Assembly: GCA_900239685.1 (NCBI GenBank)
Contig: OENT01000642.1
Location: 19,833 to 83,832, forward strand
Reading direction: 5' to 3'
From: Rotaria macrura
Taxonomy: Eukaryota > Rotifera > Eurotatoria > Philodinida > Philodinidae
DNA length: 64,000 bases
Within the stretch, counting starts at the first letter, position 1, and every line of letters starts with the position of its first letter. This document shows positions 40,822-54,223 of this stretch, piece after piece. The notes beneath the pieces are model-generated. The model saw nothing but the letters and a program-made list of their open reading frames with translations. It had not been told where the DNA came from and searched no databases. Both the position numbers and the translations under genes were made by a program.

Positions 40822-43164
40822 AGTGACCATACACTATGCACGATCGAGAATATTTTCCAAGGCTTTCGGATAGTTTACAATGTTATTACTTGTCAATGGT
40901 ACCAAAAAATTGAGATTCACTCGTATCTTTTATTTATAATTAATTATTTTGTTTGAGTTTATCTAAGCCTTTTTGTGAATTATCATTGTGAAATTATAAA
41001 TTGTATACAATTTCGCGTAAAGATAATCAACCAGCATTCATTCGTTAGATGAAAAACAAAAAAAAACTCGATTCTAGCATTTGATATATCTATTCAATCA
41101 AGTTTTATAAATATAATTTTCTTGAATTGTGATTTGTCACAAATGTCATGGATTGATTCGTATTTCACTTCTAGAATCCAAATACTCTGAGGTCATGTCT
41201 TTCATTTAGACACAATAGTTTTAAATACAGTTCTATTAACAAAAGTTTAATCAATGACAATGATCGAACTATGATTTAGTCATTTTAATATTGGTAGTCT
41301 TGAAAATATATTTCATGTCTGATTAATATTTGACAAATAGAGTGCCTTCGTGGTTTTTTATGTATTCATCTAGAATGCAAGTTGGTATACTTAGCTTAAT
41401 TAAAAACAACGGGAAAATGTCATACAAAAAAAAAAAACTTTTTTGTTCTTCAAATTTTTCTGTCTGTGTGAAGAATTTGATTAGTAGACTAGATTTTTAT
41501 TGTGTACACAATTCATTTTAGATCAATGAATGAAAAATATCGACATCGTACAATGAAACATATTGTTCGTTGTAAATCTTTTGATAGATATTTTATAAGT
41601 CAAAAGAATATTGAAAATCATGTATTCAACCATACCATAATTATATATTACTAATTTCATTGATTTTTCTCTTGTAAAACTGAGATTCACATGTTTTTTT
41701 TTCTATAAAATAATCGGATACTTCTATTTTTCTTCATATTCCGATTTGGCAGCACTTTCTGTTTTTCCTCTAACGATTCTCAATTCTACTTTGCATACAT
41801 TTTCTTTTTCTTTTTAAATTAATAGAAAAGTATTCTAAATTGAAAACGCACGCCTCTATAACTCTATCAAAAACTTCAGAAATATCACTAAGAGAAAAGA
41901 AGACCGACAATTCGATTATCACTCTTTCTATCATTGAATCCATTGTAGTATTCTATTGAATGAATTAATATCTATACACATTTGTTTAAGTGCACTTATC
42001 ACAATGATTAGTATAAATGAAAAAAACATAAGAGTAAGTATATAATTAAACTATCGGAAACTTGAAGTGATATCAAATTTCTCATCTAGTACAATAAATG
42101 AAAGACTTCTTCATTTAAATTGACTATTTCAAAACAAGTCTTATTGATGTTTCGACGAAGAAGAAGAAGAATAGACGAGAACTCATCTTTCTTTTTGTCA
42201 TGAATAGAATCTGACAAAATAATTTAACCTCTATTGATGTAACAATAATACAAAAACAACCATGGAAACACGCTATAGTTCACTAGCTCGTAACTAATGA
42301 TAGAGCATTGTCTTTCGTCATGACGAGAAGAACCATATTGACTTGAGACAATTTGCTTGTTCATATATATATATATATGTATGTATGCGTTTTTCTTATA
42401 TTTTATAGCATTGGAAAAAGAAAAGAACGGAAAATGTTCTAATATGTATCCTGTAATTTTTTTTCTTCTTGTGACGCTATTCAATAGTTTTAATTGAGCA
42501 AGATTCGAACAGAATCGATAGAAATCCTCTCATATATTTTTTTCTTTTGTTGATTTTCTTCTATTCTTTGGCTACGATCTTTCGATATTGCCGACAAATG
42601 ACATTGACTTTAGTTGTCATTAGACATTTCTTTCTTTATTATTCTTCATTCTTTCAATAACGGTAATAATCCATTCCTATTAGTCTTATACGACTTCTAC
42701 ACTCTTCATGGAATCATGCGAAAGACTAAATTGCATACTGAAAAAAAGAGAAGAAAAAAAAAAAGAAGAAACTTCAATGAAAATTCTTTCGTAAGTCATA
42801 TCGTTTGTCTATGGGTCCCGGCGCTTTTTTTTTCTCTTTTCTACTCGATAAGAATCGATGAAACTTTCCTTTCTCTCTTTATGGTTCTTAATGGTTCATC
42901 CGTTTGATTGTATAAGTACATATGGTTATGAAAAAAAAAAACATCGTAGTAATCATTTAGAAATAGATTGTCAAGGTTTTCTTTTTTTTTTTTATGAATG
43001 TCATCATTTATATGTTGTCAATAATCGTAGAGAAATATTTATGTTCAACATTAAATAAATAAAACAAAAACTAATTTTGGTTACATTATTTATTTTTTTT
43101 TTGTTTTCTTCATCAATAGTTTATTCAATCCTGCTCATTAATGAATTTAACATTATGAGGAACA
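40822..43164. other. Intergenic upstream of the LRR gene
   Basis: AT-rich, with an AT/GTAT microsatellite near 42364-42388 and long A and T runs. Several 60-97-residue frames exist on both strands, without recognisable domains. I see no supported gene. Confidence 0.45.
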
Positions 43165-45223
43165 ATGAAATGGTTTTTTTCACATTCTAAATCATATTTC
43201 TTTATAACAATATGTCTTCTAACTACGATCAATTTTCCATCGTTCATTTATTCATCAGATAAATCATCATGTTCACCTTATTTATTTTCGACTGATATTG
43301 ATATTCATACAAAACATGAATATGTTCAACCATGTCCTGTGTCAATACCTTGTCGATGTTTATGTGATATTGACAATCGACGTTTGTGGATCGATTGTTT
43401 TCATCGACAATTAAAAGTTCTACCAAGTTTAAACAACATACCAACGAATAATAGTGTTATTGAATGGAATGTTGATTTAGCATTTAATTTATTTGATAGT
43501 TTAAATCGATCGGCATGGATACCGACTAATATTCATATAGGTCATTTAATTTTCTCAGGTTCACTTGCTTATGATCTTATCGTACAATTAAATTTAAGTC
43601 ATAGAAATTTAATTAATACATGGACCAATCAAGAACATTTGACAATTATCAATGATGATGAATGGAATCAACTTCCTCATGACTACGGAGATGATAATGA
43701 TAATGGCGATGAAAATACCTATTCAATATTGCAACCATATCCTGAATATATACGTGTTCTTACTGAATTAACATCACAATTACACGATGAAACTAAACAA
43801 ATCAAACATTTTGCTCTATCACTTGCCGGAGAACCATCATCAGTTTCAATTCTTTATCTTGATCATAATACACTCGATAATTTACCTATTGAAGCTTTAT
43901 ACAATGCAACAAGTTTATATGAGCTATATTTATCCTACAATAATATAAATTCTTTACCGGCATATGCATTTGGATTTTCTCATCGTTTAACACGACTCGA
44001 TTTATCACATAATCATATATCATCATTAGATAATTTAACATTTGATCGACATCCAAATGCATTTGCTGGACCGTTTCTCATCGATTATCTTGATTTATCA
44101 CATAATCAAATAACATTTTTACAACCACGAATATTTTCGTATCTTGTTAATTTACGTTTTTTAAAATTAGAACATAATCAAATAAGTTCATTATCAACAC
44201 AGTTATGGACTGGTCTTTATCGTTTGAAATATCTTGATTTATCACATAATCATATTGAAAACTTTTCACAAGCTCTCTATAGTTCTTATCTTCAAGAATT
44301 GAAACATTTAAAAATAACATCAAATAATATCACACATTTAGATTCATGTGAATTCTTATCATTAAAATCATTGAACAAACTTGATCTTAGTACGTAAGAT
44401 TTCTTCATCTACTTTATTGTTTATTGATAGCAAAGAGAGAAAAGAAAAGGAAATAATCGAACATCGATTTCCTCAATCATAAACATGATGTGAATGCGAC
44501 ATGTCAGAATATTTTACATATTAGATTTGATTCATGACTATGATTAGGTTATCTCTTCATTACTGATCGAAATTTCTTAGATTTTCCAGTTGAGTTATAA
44601 AACATAACCGATATTGAGAGTTCGAAGCCAATGTGTCTTCAACGATATCGAATAGTAAAGAAAATTTTTCTCTTCTCTATTCAGGTGGAAATGATCTTTC
44701 AAGTTTTGATACATGTGCTTTCTATGGCCTTTCTCATACAATATCTCATTCTTCGTTACACATACATTTACGTTCAAATAATCTTGAAACTCTTCATCCA
44801 TGTACATTTATGAATTTTGCACGTTCAACAATACACATTGAAAATAATCCATTGATATGTAATTGTTCATTTAATTATTTATTACACGATCGTAAATCTA
44901 TTGCTTATACGGGTAGAGAATGTCGTGGATTTGCCTATCGACCGCAAACACAACTATCTTCACCTGCCATTCGTAAAATGAATAAAATAACGGGAAAAAA
45001 ATATGTAAATAATTCCAATACATGTCGAAATGCATATAAATATTACAATAATCTATGTTCTAAACTTGATTGTACAAGTTTATGTTTACCAAATCAACGT
45101 CTTATTATTCAAATTACAACAATAACAACACCGAATACAACGACATCTAAATTTCAACGAACATATTTTGTATTTTTAATCAGTTTATTGTTATATGTGA
45201 TAGTAGAAGACAAACTATTTTAG
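43165..45223 (+). CDS. Secreted or membrane-anchored leucine-rich-repeat protein
   Basis: Two exons, 43165-44389 and 44685-45223; 587 residues. The donor after the A at 44389 is used rather than the one 4 nt on, because only it gives the LRR sequence LDLSGNDLSSF and keeps frame. The N-terminus has a signal peptide (hydrophobic core around FFITICLLTTINF). A Cys-rich N-cap follows (CPVSIPCRCLC). Repeats such as LYLDHNTLDNLP, LDLSHNHISSLD, LDLSHNQITFLQ, LKLEHNQISSLS and LDLSHNHIENFS form the LRR array, then a C-cap NNPLICNCSF. The last 25 residues are hydrophobic (YFVFLISLLLYVIV), suggesting a membrane or GPI anchor. An acidic loop (DDNDNGDE) interrupts the early part. Exact family unknown; it is probably a cell-surface adhesion or receptor protein. 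Confidence 0.82.
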
Positions 45224-45838
45224 TTTTGTAATGATGGTGATAATCGTTTACCAACAAAAACATATTTCCATTTTAAATAAATAAATTCATTGCTCGTCTT
45301 ACAGAACTTTTGATCAAATGTTGTACAATTAGAAACCTATATGATATTTCTCGTTGGAAACGTGCGATCAACAATTATTTCTTATATTTTTTTTTGCATG
45401 TCAACAATGTTAAAGATAAATAATTGCTTTTCTTGACGACGCTATCGAGTAAATACTTTACTGGAAAGAAATAAACGAACAGCACATGTATTCCGAAAAT
45501 AACTGAACAAATATTGAATCTTTATATCGATATAGGTAAATAAGAAGGAAAATCTCGATTACTCCATCGGTCCACTCTGAATTCATCGTATGACTGTTAC
45601 TTATTTTTCTTCTTTTTCTTTCTCAATATTTCCCAAGTGAGTTTTTCTTTTATTCTACTTTTGATGAAAAAGCATACAACAAATGAGAAAAAGAAGTTGA
45701 AAATTATTCTCGTATACTTTCCTTTTTGTTATTCTATTAAAAGGAGAAAAACATATTTCCTTTTCAAAAAGAAATAAAAACCAAACACAAAGAACACGTA
45801 ACAGAATCTATCGAGTGAATTATTAGTATTGAGAGTTG
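45224..45838. other. Intergenic, LRR gene 3' side and Sel1 gene upstream
   Basis: AT-rich. An AATAAA-type signal lies soon after the LRR stop (about 45278). I see nothing else in it. Confidence 0.45.
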
Positions 45839-46530
45839 ATGATGACAACTGCTGAAGAAGAAATACGTCGACGTCTACTTGATGTTTCAACTGAACCTGA
45901 TGAATCGTTACCATTTCATGGTCGTGTTCGATTAGCTCGTAGAAAAAAATCTGATCCATGGTATATTAAAGCAGTTGAAGTAAACAGATCAATGTTGTTT
46001 TTTCTTCATCATGTTTCCTGTTTATTCATATCGTAGGGTCTTCTACTTTGTCTTGCACTTGGATTACTCTATGCAACATATTATCATTTCGAACATGTTC
46101 ACTTTCATGTCAATCGTTTTTATGCAAATTTAGGATACAAAGAAGCACAACATAATCTTGGTCATAGTTATATGCATGGTAAAACATTCAAATACGAACG
46201 ATGAAAGCATTGTTTTACTTTGATAAAGGTGTTGGCGCTAAACATCATGCAGAATCAGCCGTATATTGGCTTAAACAAGCATCAGATCAAGGTCATGGTA
46301 AAGCTCAATATAATCTAGCTATATCTCATCTACGAGGTTTTAATACTGGTCTACAACCAGGGTATGTTTGTAACATAGTAAAACTTCATTTGTTTACATA
46401 TCAGTATTTCTCTTTTCGCTTAATATTTAGTGAAGCACGTAAATTAATTGAACAAGCAGCTGAAGCTGGTGTACCCGAAGCTCAAAAAACATTGGAAACA
46501 ATTTGTGCACAAGGTGGTTGTGAAATCTAA
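45839..46530 (+). CDS. Small membrane-anchored Sel1-repeat protein
   Basis: Four exons, 45839-45979, 46037-46178, 46229-46361, 46431-46530; 171 residues. The start is the first ATG of an ATG-ATG pair. The N-terminus is charged (RRRLLDVSTEPDE, RLARRKKSD); then comes a single predicted transmembrane segment (GLLLCLALGLLYATYYHF). The rest contains Sel1-type TPR-like repeats (AQHNLGHSYMHG, SAVYWLKQASDQGHGKAQYN, ARKLIEQAAEAGVPEAQKTL), which usually mediate protein contacts. All introns are 49-69 nt. I do not recognise a specific orthologue. Its 3' end is 93 bp from the convergent SAS10 gene. Confidence 0.75.
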
Positions 46531-46623
46531 ACATAGACACTTTCGATAAATTCTTTTTATTTTATTTTTTGAAAAACAAATAAACAGAAAGAAAAACAAT
46601 AGAACGAAAATCTTTCGTATTTT

Positions 46624-48462
46624 TCAAGATTTAAGTTTAATGCCACGTTTAATACCAGCACGAATACCAGTCGGCTCACCGACATATCTATCTTCTTCTG
46701 TTCGTGCTGTTGGCACACGACTTTTACGTTTAACTAATGCTCGTGCATATTTATTGCGATGATGTACACGTGGATTTCGATATTCTTTTTTACGTTTTAT
46801 CGTTAAACCTTTATTCTTTTCGATTTCATAGGTGATACCACGTTTTTGTAATTTTTCTTCATTGGGTTCAATTTCTATTTCAGCATTGAGTTTTTCTTTT
46901 CTCTTCATCATACGTTCACGTAGAGATGGTTTAGTAGTAGTACCATTCTAAAATTAGAAAACAAAAACGAATTGAATTTGTAAACATGTCAAATTTTCAC
47001 TTTACAACTAACACTCAGATGAAAAGCTAAACATCTATTGAGATCATTAACTGCGAAAAGTGATGACGAAGATTCAGTGAAAATAAATGTAGCGAAACTG
47101 AACGAACACTAGAGATTATGTAAATGTTATTAATTCATTCCTATTCAATTAAACTGCATAAAACAGTGAACTGATATTCTCAATCTCGATCACAAGTACG
47201 AAAACGTGTCCCCGTACGCTACTGTATTTTTCAGAAATAGTCAGTCATTTGAACATGTTTCCTCTTTATGTAAGACATACAGATTCATTTTCTTCAATGA
47301 AAATACATAATATCTCTTCACTAGTATTTTTTTCGTCGGAATTCATCCTTACCGTTGCTTTATTTGGCAATGAAATTCCATTTCTCATGACAAGATGTGG
47401 TTTTGATTGAATACCATTTACTTTTGACATTGACGATTGATTGTTTTTAGTTTTCTTATCTTGAAGCAGTTCACATATTTTTAATAGATCTGGTTTCATC
47501 GTTTGAAAATCTTCATCAACTAATTGACATAATTTTCTATATTGTTCAATATCATTGACAATCGGATGTTTCGATATATTTAAATCGATGGATTTCATCA
47601 TTAGATATAAACTTAAATATGAACAATATGTAAGATAAAGTTCCATGATCGAAAGAACGAATTGCCATCCTGAATAGGAATGAAATTCTTCTAATGATGA
47701 TGTATCAATAACAAGTTGTATAAATGGTAAAAGATATATTTTAAGATCATCGAATATATTTTTAAATTCTTTACATAACGGTTCTAATTCTGGTGATTGA
47801 TCACGTATTAATTGTAATCGTTCGTTTGAACTTAATTCAAGAAGATTATCTGGTAGAATAATATGACGTTGCAATGATTGTTCATCAAGATTTCTATCCA
47901 ATGATGTTGTTGATGATTTCTGTTGAAATAAATCTAAGCCGAAATCAGTTTTTTCTAACATATCATAGTATCGTTTTTGAATTCGTACAGCTTCTTGTTC
48001 TTCTAATTTAGCATCGTCATCATTAACATTTGCATCTTCGTTATAAAATACTTTTCGAGATGTTCCCCATGAACCACCAAGATCTTCATCGAATTCTCCT
48101 TCATCGTCATCGTCATCGATTTGTTGATAATCATTGTCATCGTCACTTACCATAGAATCATCATCATCGAATGCAAGTACTTCATTTTGGTTATTATTAT
48201 CATCAGAATCATTATTATCCAATGCCCATGAAACACTTTTCTTATTTTTTAATGATTTTTTATTCGTAGTTTTTGATAGTGCAGTTCGAAGATTTTCATC
48301 ACGTTCTTTATAAAATGTATCTATTTCATCATCACCATCATCAAAACCATGATCATCGTCGCTATCATGTCCATTCGATAATAATACATCTTTATTATTC
48401 TTTTGTTTAGATCGATTATTTTTCTCCGATGATTGTGTCGGTTTTTTACGAGTCTTACCCAT
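46624..48462 (-). CDS. UTP3: SAS10/UTP3, small-subunit processome protein
   Basis: Two exons, 48462-47353 and 46947-46624; 477 residues. The family acts in the nucleolus, in early 18S rRNA processing within the U3 processome. The N-terminal half is very acidic (runs of Asp), with a segment DEIDTFYKERDENL typical of UTP3, then SWGTSRKVFYNED. The C-terminus carries the basic Sas10 domain (YEIEKNKGLTIKRKKEYRNP, RVHHRNKYARALVKRK, GEPTGIRAGIKRGIK). The start used is MGKTRKKP; an upstream frame extension looks like 5' leader, because the sequence before it contains a possible acceptor. The intron is 405 nt. It is convergent with the Sel1-repeat gene, with polyadenylation signals likely overlapping in the 93-bp gap. 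Confidence 0.9.
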
Positions 48463-49047
48463 GGAAAACAATCTGAAATGAACAATAAAGTAATCAAAAA
48501 CACGATTTCTAAGTAATCTCACATCTCATTCGAAGATTTCTGTTATAGAAATGATGAGTATCATATAAATTTCAATGGTGATTGATGATTCGAAGAGAGT
48601 TTTCAATAGTACTGTTCATGAAAATTGAATTTCAATGTAAGACGATATTTCATAATATTTACAAAGATCTAAATACAGTCCTGATGACTTCAACACCAAT
48701 CATTCATTGGAAATCGTCTCGATCGATAACTTATGCTACGAAAAAATGCAACTCTCCGAAAATGAGATTGATGAATCAAAACCTACTCGGTCCTCGTATC
48801 AGAATTCTTTCTTGTTTTCTTCTAAAATGAAACAATCCATAGAATTGTAGATAATTGATTATTTCTCTGATTCGAGAAGTTTTCTTTTTCTTTTCTTTTT
48901 AATGTTTTTTTTTGATGGACAGTCGAATCGACAAAACAATAACACACACACAAACACAAACAATGCAAGAATAAAAACAACAGAGACGTCTATGTTCTTT
49001 ATAAACTGTTATATGTATGAATATGTGTGTGCTTATTTGCTGCATGT
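48463..49047. other. Intergenic between UTP3 and RPS9
   Basis: Contains the UTP3 promoter side and the RPS9 3' UTR. AT-rich, with a small CA-type tract near 48941. I see no gene; the short plus frame 48582-48830 lacks support. Confidence 0.45.
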
Positions 49048-49741
49048 TTAATCTTCATCGGCATCTTCATCAGCGGTACCTTTTTCTCCCTTTTTCATGT
49101 TTTTTCGTTTAACACGACCTAAATAAAAACAAAATTTAAATAATATACCAATAACTTGAAATGGCAATTAAACAGACCTGGTCGACCACCACTGGATAAT
49201 GGTGAACGAAGAGCAAAATCGATATGTTTTTGTGAATCAAGTCGAACAATAAATGATGGAATATTAACAACTTGTTTTCGTACACTAACAAAATAGAACA
49301 AGATAGATTTTTGTTTTTCATTTTCATGTTATCATACCGAATATGTCGTTGACGAATGAGTACACGTGCATGATGAATACTTTTAGCAAGTGCAAGTCTC
49401 AATAGTTGTGTTTGAAGACGACGTTCTAAGAAATCTTCAACTTTCAAACCCAACACGTAATCGAGTTTCATTTTCGATTCATCGAGTACACCAATACGAA
49501 CAAGTCGACGAAGTAAAGCATTACCTTCGAATAATCGTTTTGGCTCTTTTTCGTCAAGTGTAAGTAATTCACGAGCAGCTTTACGAATCTTGGCCAATGT
49601 ATAACGTACGCGCCATACTTCACGTTTATTTCTTAAACCAAATTTACCAATAAGTTCAAGTTCTTGATCGAGACGTTCTTTTTCATATGGACGCCGCGGT
49701 GTTGAATATGTTTTATTATATACCAGCGGTACACGCGGCAT
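49048..49741 (-). CDS. RPS9: 40S ribosomal protein S9 (uS4)
   Basis: Three exons, 49741-49338, 49284-49178 and 49118-49048; 193 residues against about 194 in vertebrates. It is highly conserved throughout: [60 protein letters not shown], then [20 protein letters not shown] and the acidic tail. uS4 binds 18S rRNA at the 5' domain and shapes the mRNA entry channel. The start is at a clean ATG just after a likely 5'-leader acceptor (TATTAG at about 49750). Introns are 53 and 59 nt. Confidence 0.96.
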
Positions 49742-50175
49742 ATTTACCTAATAGAATCTAGAAGAATATAAATATTCGAAATTTCATATCGGTCTATATC
49801 ACAAAAGCGAAAATTCAAGTAACAAATAAACAATCTATCTATATTCAGTATATTACTACCGTACAGATTCATTCTGATTGGCCAACCAATAAATTTATTT
49901 TATTTAACATAAACTTCTCATTGTGAATGTTTTCTTAACATAGAAATTATATATTTTTTTAAATAGAACTAATTAATTAATATAAATTGTAAAGAAAAAG
50001 CTTCTTCATCTACTTAGAGGACAAGCAACAGGATTGGATGAATACATGGCCAATCAGTATATACATGTTCTGTATGTAGAAAACGAATGGAAAAAAACAA
50101 CAAACGTTTTATTCTTTTTCTCGATATAGAACTAACACAAAAATGTTTAATAGATTTTATTTTAATAATATTTAA
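49742..50175. other. Intergenic, RPS9 promoter region
   Basis: Contains the RPS9 leader and promoter and the 3' end of the vWA gene. I see no other feature. Confidence 0.45.
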
Positions 50176-51145
50176 TCAATATTGACTAAGTCGAGGATGG
50201 TTCTTTAACCATTTTCGGATATCAGCCATTGTTCGACAATCTTCAATCATAGATTGAGCACGTTTTTGTACAAATGAATGACGATATAAAGAATTCTTTT
50301 CAATTTCATTTATATTTATATGACGAAATTGTTGTGATAATGTATCTTCTTCAATAATAACTGATTGAATAATTGAAGAAAGAATACGACTAGCATTTAT
50401 TAATGGAATGTATTCTCCACCTAAAAATAAACTTATTCATCAATGTAACATAAACATAGTAGAAAATACTCGACCTGTATTTTTAGCTAATGCACTATAA
50501 AAATCATCGCATACAATGACACTAGGTTCAATACCAATAATAGCTAATGTGAGATTTTCTTTGATAAATTCATCGGACATTGTCCAAAGATCATCGGTAG
50601 CACATGGACAATCATTCGTTTGTGTATCGGATGTATTATCAGTTAGAAGACCACATGGAGGACCACCGGTTATCATTATAATAAGTTTTTCGTGCCATCG
50701 ATCATTAACCTAACATTTCGAAAACAATACTTGACTTTGTCGATCGAATGAGTTCGACTTACATTTGAACGCCATTCAAGTTTTAGAGCTTCACGAAGTG
50801 CATCACCTGACATACACATAACACATGAATGTAATCAAGAGGAAAAAACTAGCGATTTTCGTTGTCTATCTTACTTATAGCTCGAGTTCCATCTTGACTA
50901 CCTCCTTCAGCTTGAGTATTATTAAGCCAACTTTGAAATGTACTTGCTAAATGTGTAAATGGATGTATAATAGTAATCCAAGTGTCATCGCGTGATCGAA
51001 ATTCGATTAATGCTAAACGAATATCATTTTTATTTTGAATGATGGGTTCAATGATCGAAGATATTCGTTCTCGAACTTGACAAAAAGCAGAAGCAACGGA
51101 TGATGTACAATCGAGACATATTGCAATGTCCATGGATGTCTCCAT
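50176..51145 (-). CDS. Small von Willebrand factor A-domain protein
   Basis: Four exons, 51145-50875, 50806-50763, 50709-50475, 50420-50176; 264 residues. The beginning reads METSMDIAICLDCTSSVASA: the DCTSS motif is a variant of the DxSxS metal-ion adhesion site. Later come LALIEFRSRDDTW, KLIIMITGGPPCGLL and TLAIIGIEPS, the alternating strands and helices of a vWA fold. The C-terminus is a helical tail. There is no signal peptide or membrane segment, so it is probably intracellular. I do not recognise a specific family. The start at 51145 is the first ATG; a frame extension from TTG upstream is possible. Confidence 0.75.
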
Positions 51146-52872
51146 TTGTTGTGAAATCAAATGTGAGCCAATGTGAAATGATTTTTTTTCTTAGTTACAT
51201 TTACTTTACCAACTTTTTATATTCATGATAGATGGACGGGAGAGAGAGAGAGAGTGAAGGAGCGACAGAAAGGAGAACACAAGGGAGCACGAGAACGAGG
51301 GAGAGAGAGAGAGGTAATATAGATCACATATTTTCTAGTGTCGAAAATACATGTTTGTCAAAACATCGTGGCATCTTTTTTTTTTCTTTTCTTTTCTGGG
51401 GTCAAGACAAAAATAACTAGTGAAATTTCTATGTGCATGTAGTATGTATGCATGCAATCAAGTCTAAGAGAAAGAAAGGAATACATTTTTTCATGTATTA
51501 TCTAATGCACATGATGAAAATATCATTGGATAACGTTTAAATTGATTTATGAATGTGACGAATTACTCGTATTGCTTTACGACTTCGAGTACTGAATCAT
51601 AAACGAACAGTATGAAATTGAGAACTTCCGAATTATTAAGACCCTCCAGTTGATTATCTTTCTAGTTAGCTTTTGTTTTGAGATGAATCAAGGTTACCAT
51701 AAGAATACAGAGATTAAACTAACTCGTTCATCATAGAATTTAGAAACTCTTTCTTTGCAAATGAATTCTACCAGTAAAATATTATTGTATTTCAACTTAT
51801 GAATTTCAATAGTTTTAGTTTACGTGCGGTGCGAAAAGACTAGAGCTATTTTGAAATAACATTGAAAACAAGAAGTTTTCTCAATGTATTCTTTTTCAGA
51901 AAGGTATGGATTTTGATCAAAACGAAAATGAATTGATAGTTCTTTCTTTTTAAATCAAAATCGATGCTCTTTACTATACTTAACAGATCGAAATAGTTAC
52001 AGGATATTAGCAAATGCCGAATATTAAGAGCGCTCTCAAAGTGAATGAGATTACTTTTGCGAGGGGTTGTTCTTATTGCTATACATATTCTTCAGTTAGT
52101 CAATCTCAAAGTAAACTGTTGACGAATGGTTCAGATATTTTTGATCACACGTTGCTTTTTGAAATCGTTCCGATGTCAGTTTGACAAAAAACAAATCAGA
52201 TATTCATAGAGTCCAACTCTCTCTTGATTAAGTTTACTTTTCTAGATAATTTCAAGCGCTTGAAACAGATATATACGGTAGTTAACTTAAAATTAAAATG
52301 TCGGACTGATTGACTCAATTCAGGACTTGATGAGAATATCTTACGATATTCTTTCGTCTGAAGAAAGTTGTCTAAACGCAACTGTTTGGCATAGTGGGTG
52401 TATATTCCAGATTTTTCTCATCTTGATCTGCTTAAACTCTACTAAACCTTTTTGTTTATAATTGATTTCAATTCATGTTTCGCTCATAGATGGTTGATTC
52501 TAAATGTTTATGGATAATTGTTAAGTTACATTGACTCAACGAAATTTGATATCCTATTGATATCGATCAATATTTTTTATGGATAAATGATCACCATTAG
52601 TTATATCATCTTAAAACAGAAGTAGAAAATTTCGTAAAAAAAATAGTCACCCTCTTAGTCATTTTCTTCTCGTACTAATTTTCAAATACTTTGCCATCCA
52701 TCTGATTCACCTACCTATGGTAATTTTTCTTCATGTAGCATATCAACAATGTTTTCTATTTGACAGAAAAAAATGACTCTAAAAATCGCAAGTACATTTG
52801 ACTTTTGTATTAATCTTTCCTTCAATATCCTTTATTAGTTGGTTATGGGTTACTACAATTAATTCAAGTTGT
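51146..52872. other. Intergenic between vWA gene and alcohol dehydrogenase
   Basis: Contains the upstream region of the vWA gene, including the GA-rich tract, and the 3' side of the dehydrogenase. A minus frame at 52196-52381 lacks recognisable features. Confidence 0.45.
51238..51312 (+). repeat. GA-rich purine tract upstream of the vWA gene
   Basis: About 75 bp dominated by GAGAGAGA units and AAGGAG variants. It is simple sequence; it could act as a GAGA-type promoter element for the minus-strand vWA gene, starting 93 bp away, but that is inference. Confidence 0.6.
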
Positions 52873-54223
52873 TCATATTCGTAAATCAAAAATAACTTTT
52901 CGAGCTAATCTCTTATCGAACATTTCGTAAGCTTTTACTGCGTCTGATAAACTCATACGATGAGACACGAAGGTTTTGAATTGATCTTGCTTCGCTGACA
53001 ACAGTCGTAGTGCTTCGGGGAATAAATCTCGAACTGGACATCTTCCAAATTGTAGACGTAGATTCTTTTCATAAGCTTGAGGACCACTGAACGGTAAAGC
53101 ATCTTGTTGTACACCAACAGAAGCGAGAACACCCCATGGGCGAATGAGGTCGTATGCCATTTGTAAGGCATCAGCATGTCCGACAACTTCTAGAACAGCA
53201 TCAGCTCCTCTGCCTTCAGTTACATTTTTGATGGCACCTACAGGATCATTATTGAGATTGATTGGAATGGCACCATGTTTCTTGGCCTCCTCTGTAAATA
53301 AACATTCAGTTTAATCTTCATGGTTCAGAACTACGTGGAAAAAGAAACAAAACTAACCCAAGCGTTCTTCAACACTATCGACTGCATATACGATTGGAAA
53401 ACGATCGCAAGCTGCTGTCACAGCACACAAACCAACAGGTCCACAGCCAATAACAACTACGGTTAGATTTGGATCTTGACGCTCCTGTTCGTTGAGTAAC
53501 AGCCACGCATTCTTTGCAGCGAAATAACCGGTAGGAAAAATATCCGCCATGAGAAATGCAAGATCATCAGGAATATCCTTCAGCGCCAAGAACGCAGTCG
53601 TATCTTAACAGTGCAACAATGTTCTTAGTGTTACGTACAACAAAAACTTAGATGATTGATGACTGTAACCGATACATAAGCACTAAAACTTTCAGATTTC
53701 ATAATATCCTATATGAGACGAATCGTGGACCCTACATCTCTTTGTTATTTGATTTTTACAATTACTTATGAAATATAATGCTTACCAGCAAACGGAATTC
53801 GTACGTATTCGGCTTGACCACCGTCGAGCAAAGGCGTTCCAAATACTTGAGATCTAATACATCGCGATGTAAGTGCTTTTGCACAATAGAAGCAATTGCC
53901 ACATGATATAGAAAACGGGACAATAATTCTGTCACCTTTCTTAAAATTTTTGACATCAGCTCCAGCATCAATTATTTCTCCAACGAATTCATGACCCTAT
54001 TGACGGAAAATAGTTAATGAACTAAATTGAAAAATGAAAAGTTTCTATTTACCATGATGACATCGGCTGGACTGTATTCATGTCCTCGATAGATATGTAA
54101 ATCGGAGCCACATACGGCAGTTACGTGAACTTTCACGATCACGTCCGTAGAATCCTTACACGTTGGAATAGGACGAATTTCAACGACAATATTTTGCACA
54201 CCTTTAAATACGACAGCTTGCAT
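52873..54223 (-). CDS. Zinc-binding alcohol dehydrogenase family protein
   Basis: Four exons, 54223-54053, 53996-53786, 53603-53358, 53291-52873; 348 residues, normal for medium-chain dehydrogenases. Catalytic-zinc features: CGSDLHIYRGHE and GHEFVGEIIDAG. Structural-zinc cysteines: SCGNCFYCAKALTSRC, giving four Cys at the usual spacing. NAD(P)-binding motif: VVVIGCGPVGLCAV, a GxGxxG loop. It oxidises alcohols or reduces aldehydes; the substrate cannot be told. Its introns obey GT-AG and fit all phases. The overall sequence resembles bacterial or fungal threonine-dehydrogenase-like ADHs more than animal class I-III ADH, so foreign origin is possible. Confidence 0.88.

Noticed and set aside
42224-43058. 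Several 60-97-residue frames in the LRR upstream region
   Set aside because: Low complexity (poly-K, poly-F) and no matching splice context.
43244-43444. Minus frame antisense to the LRR gene
   Set aside because: Shadow of a real coding exon.
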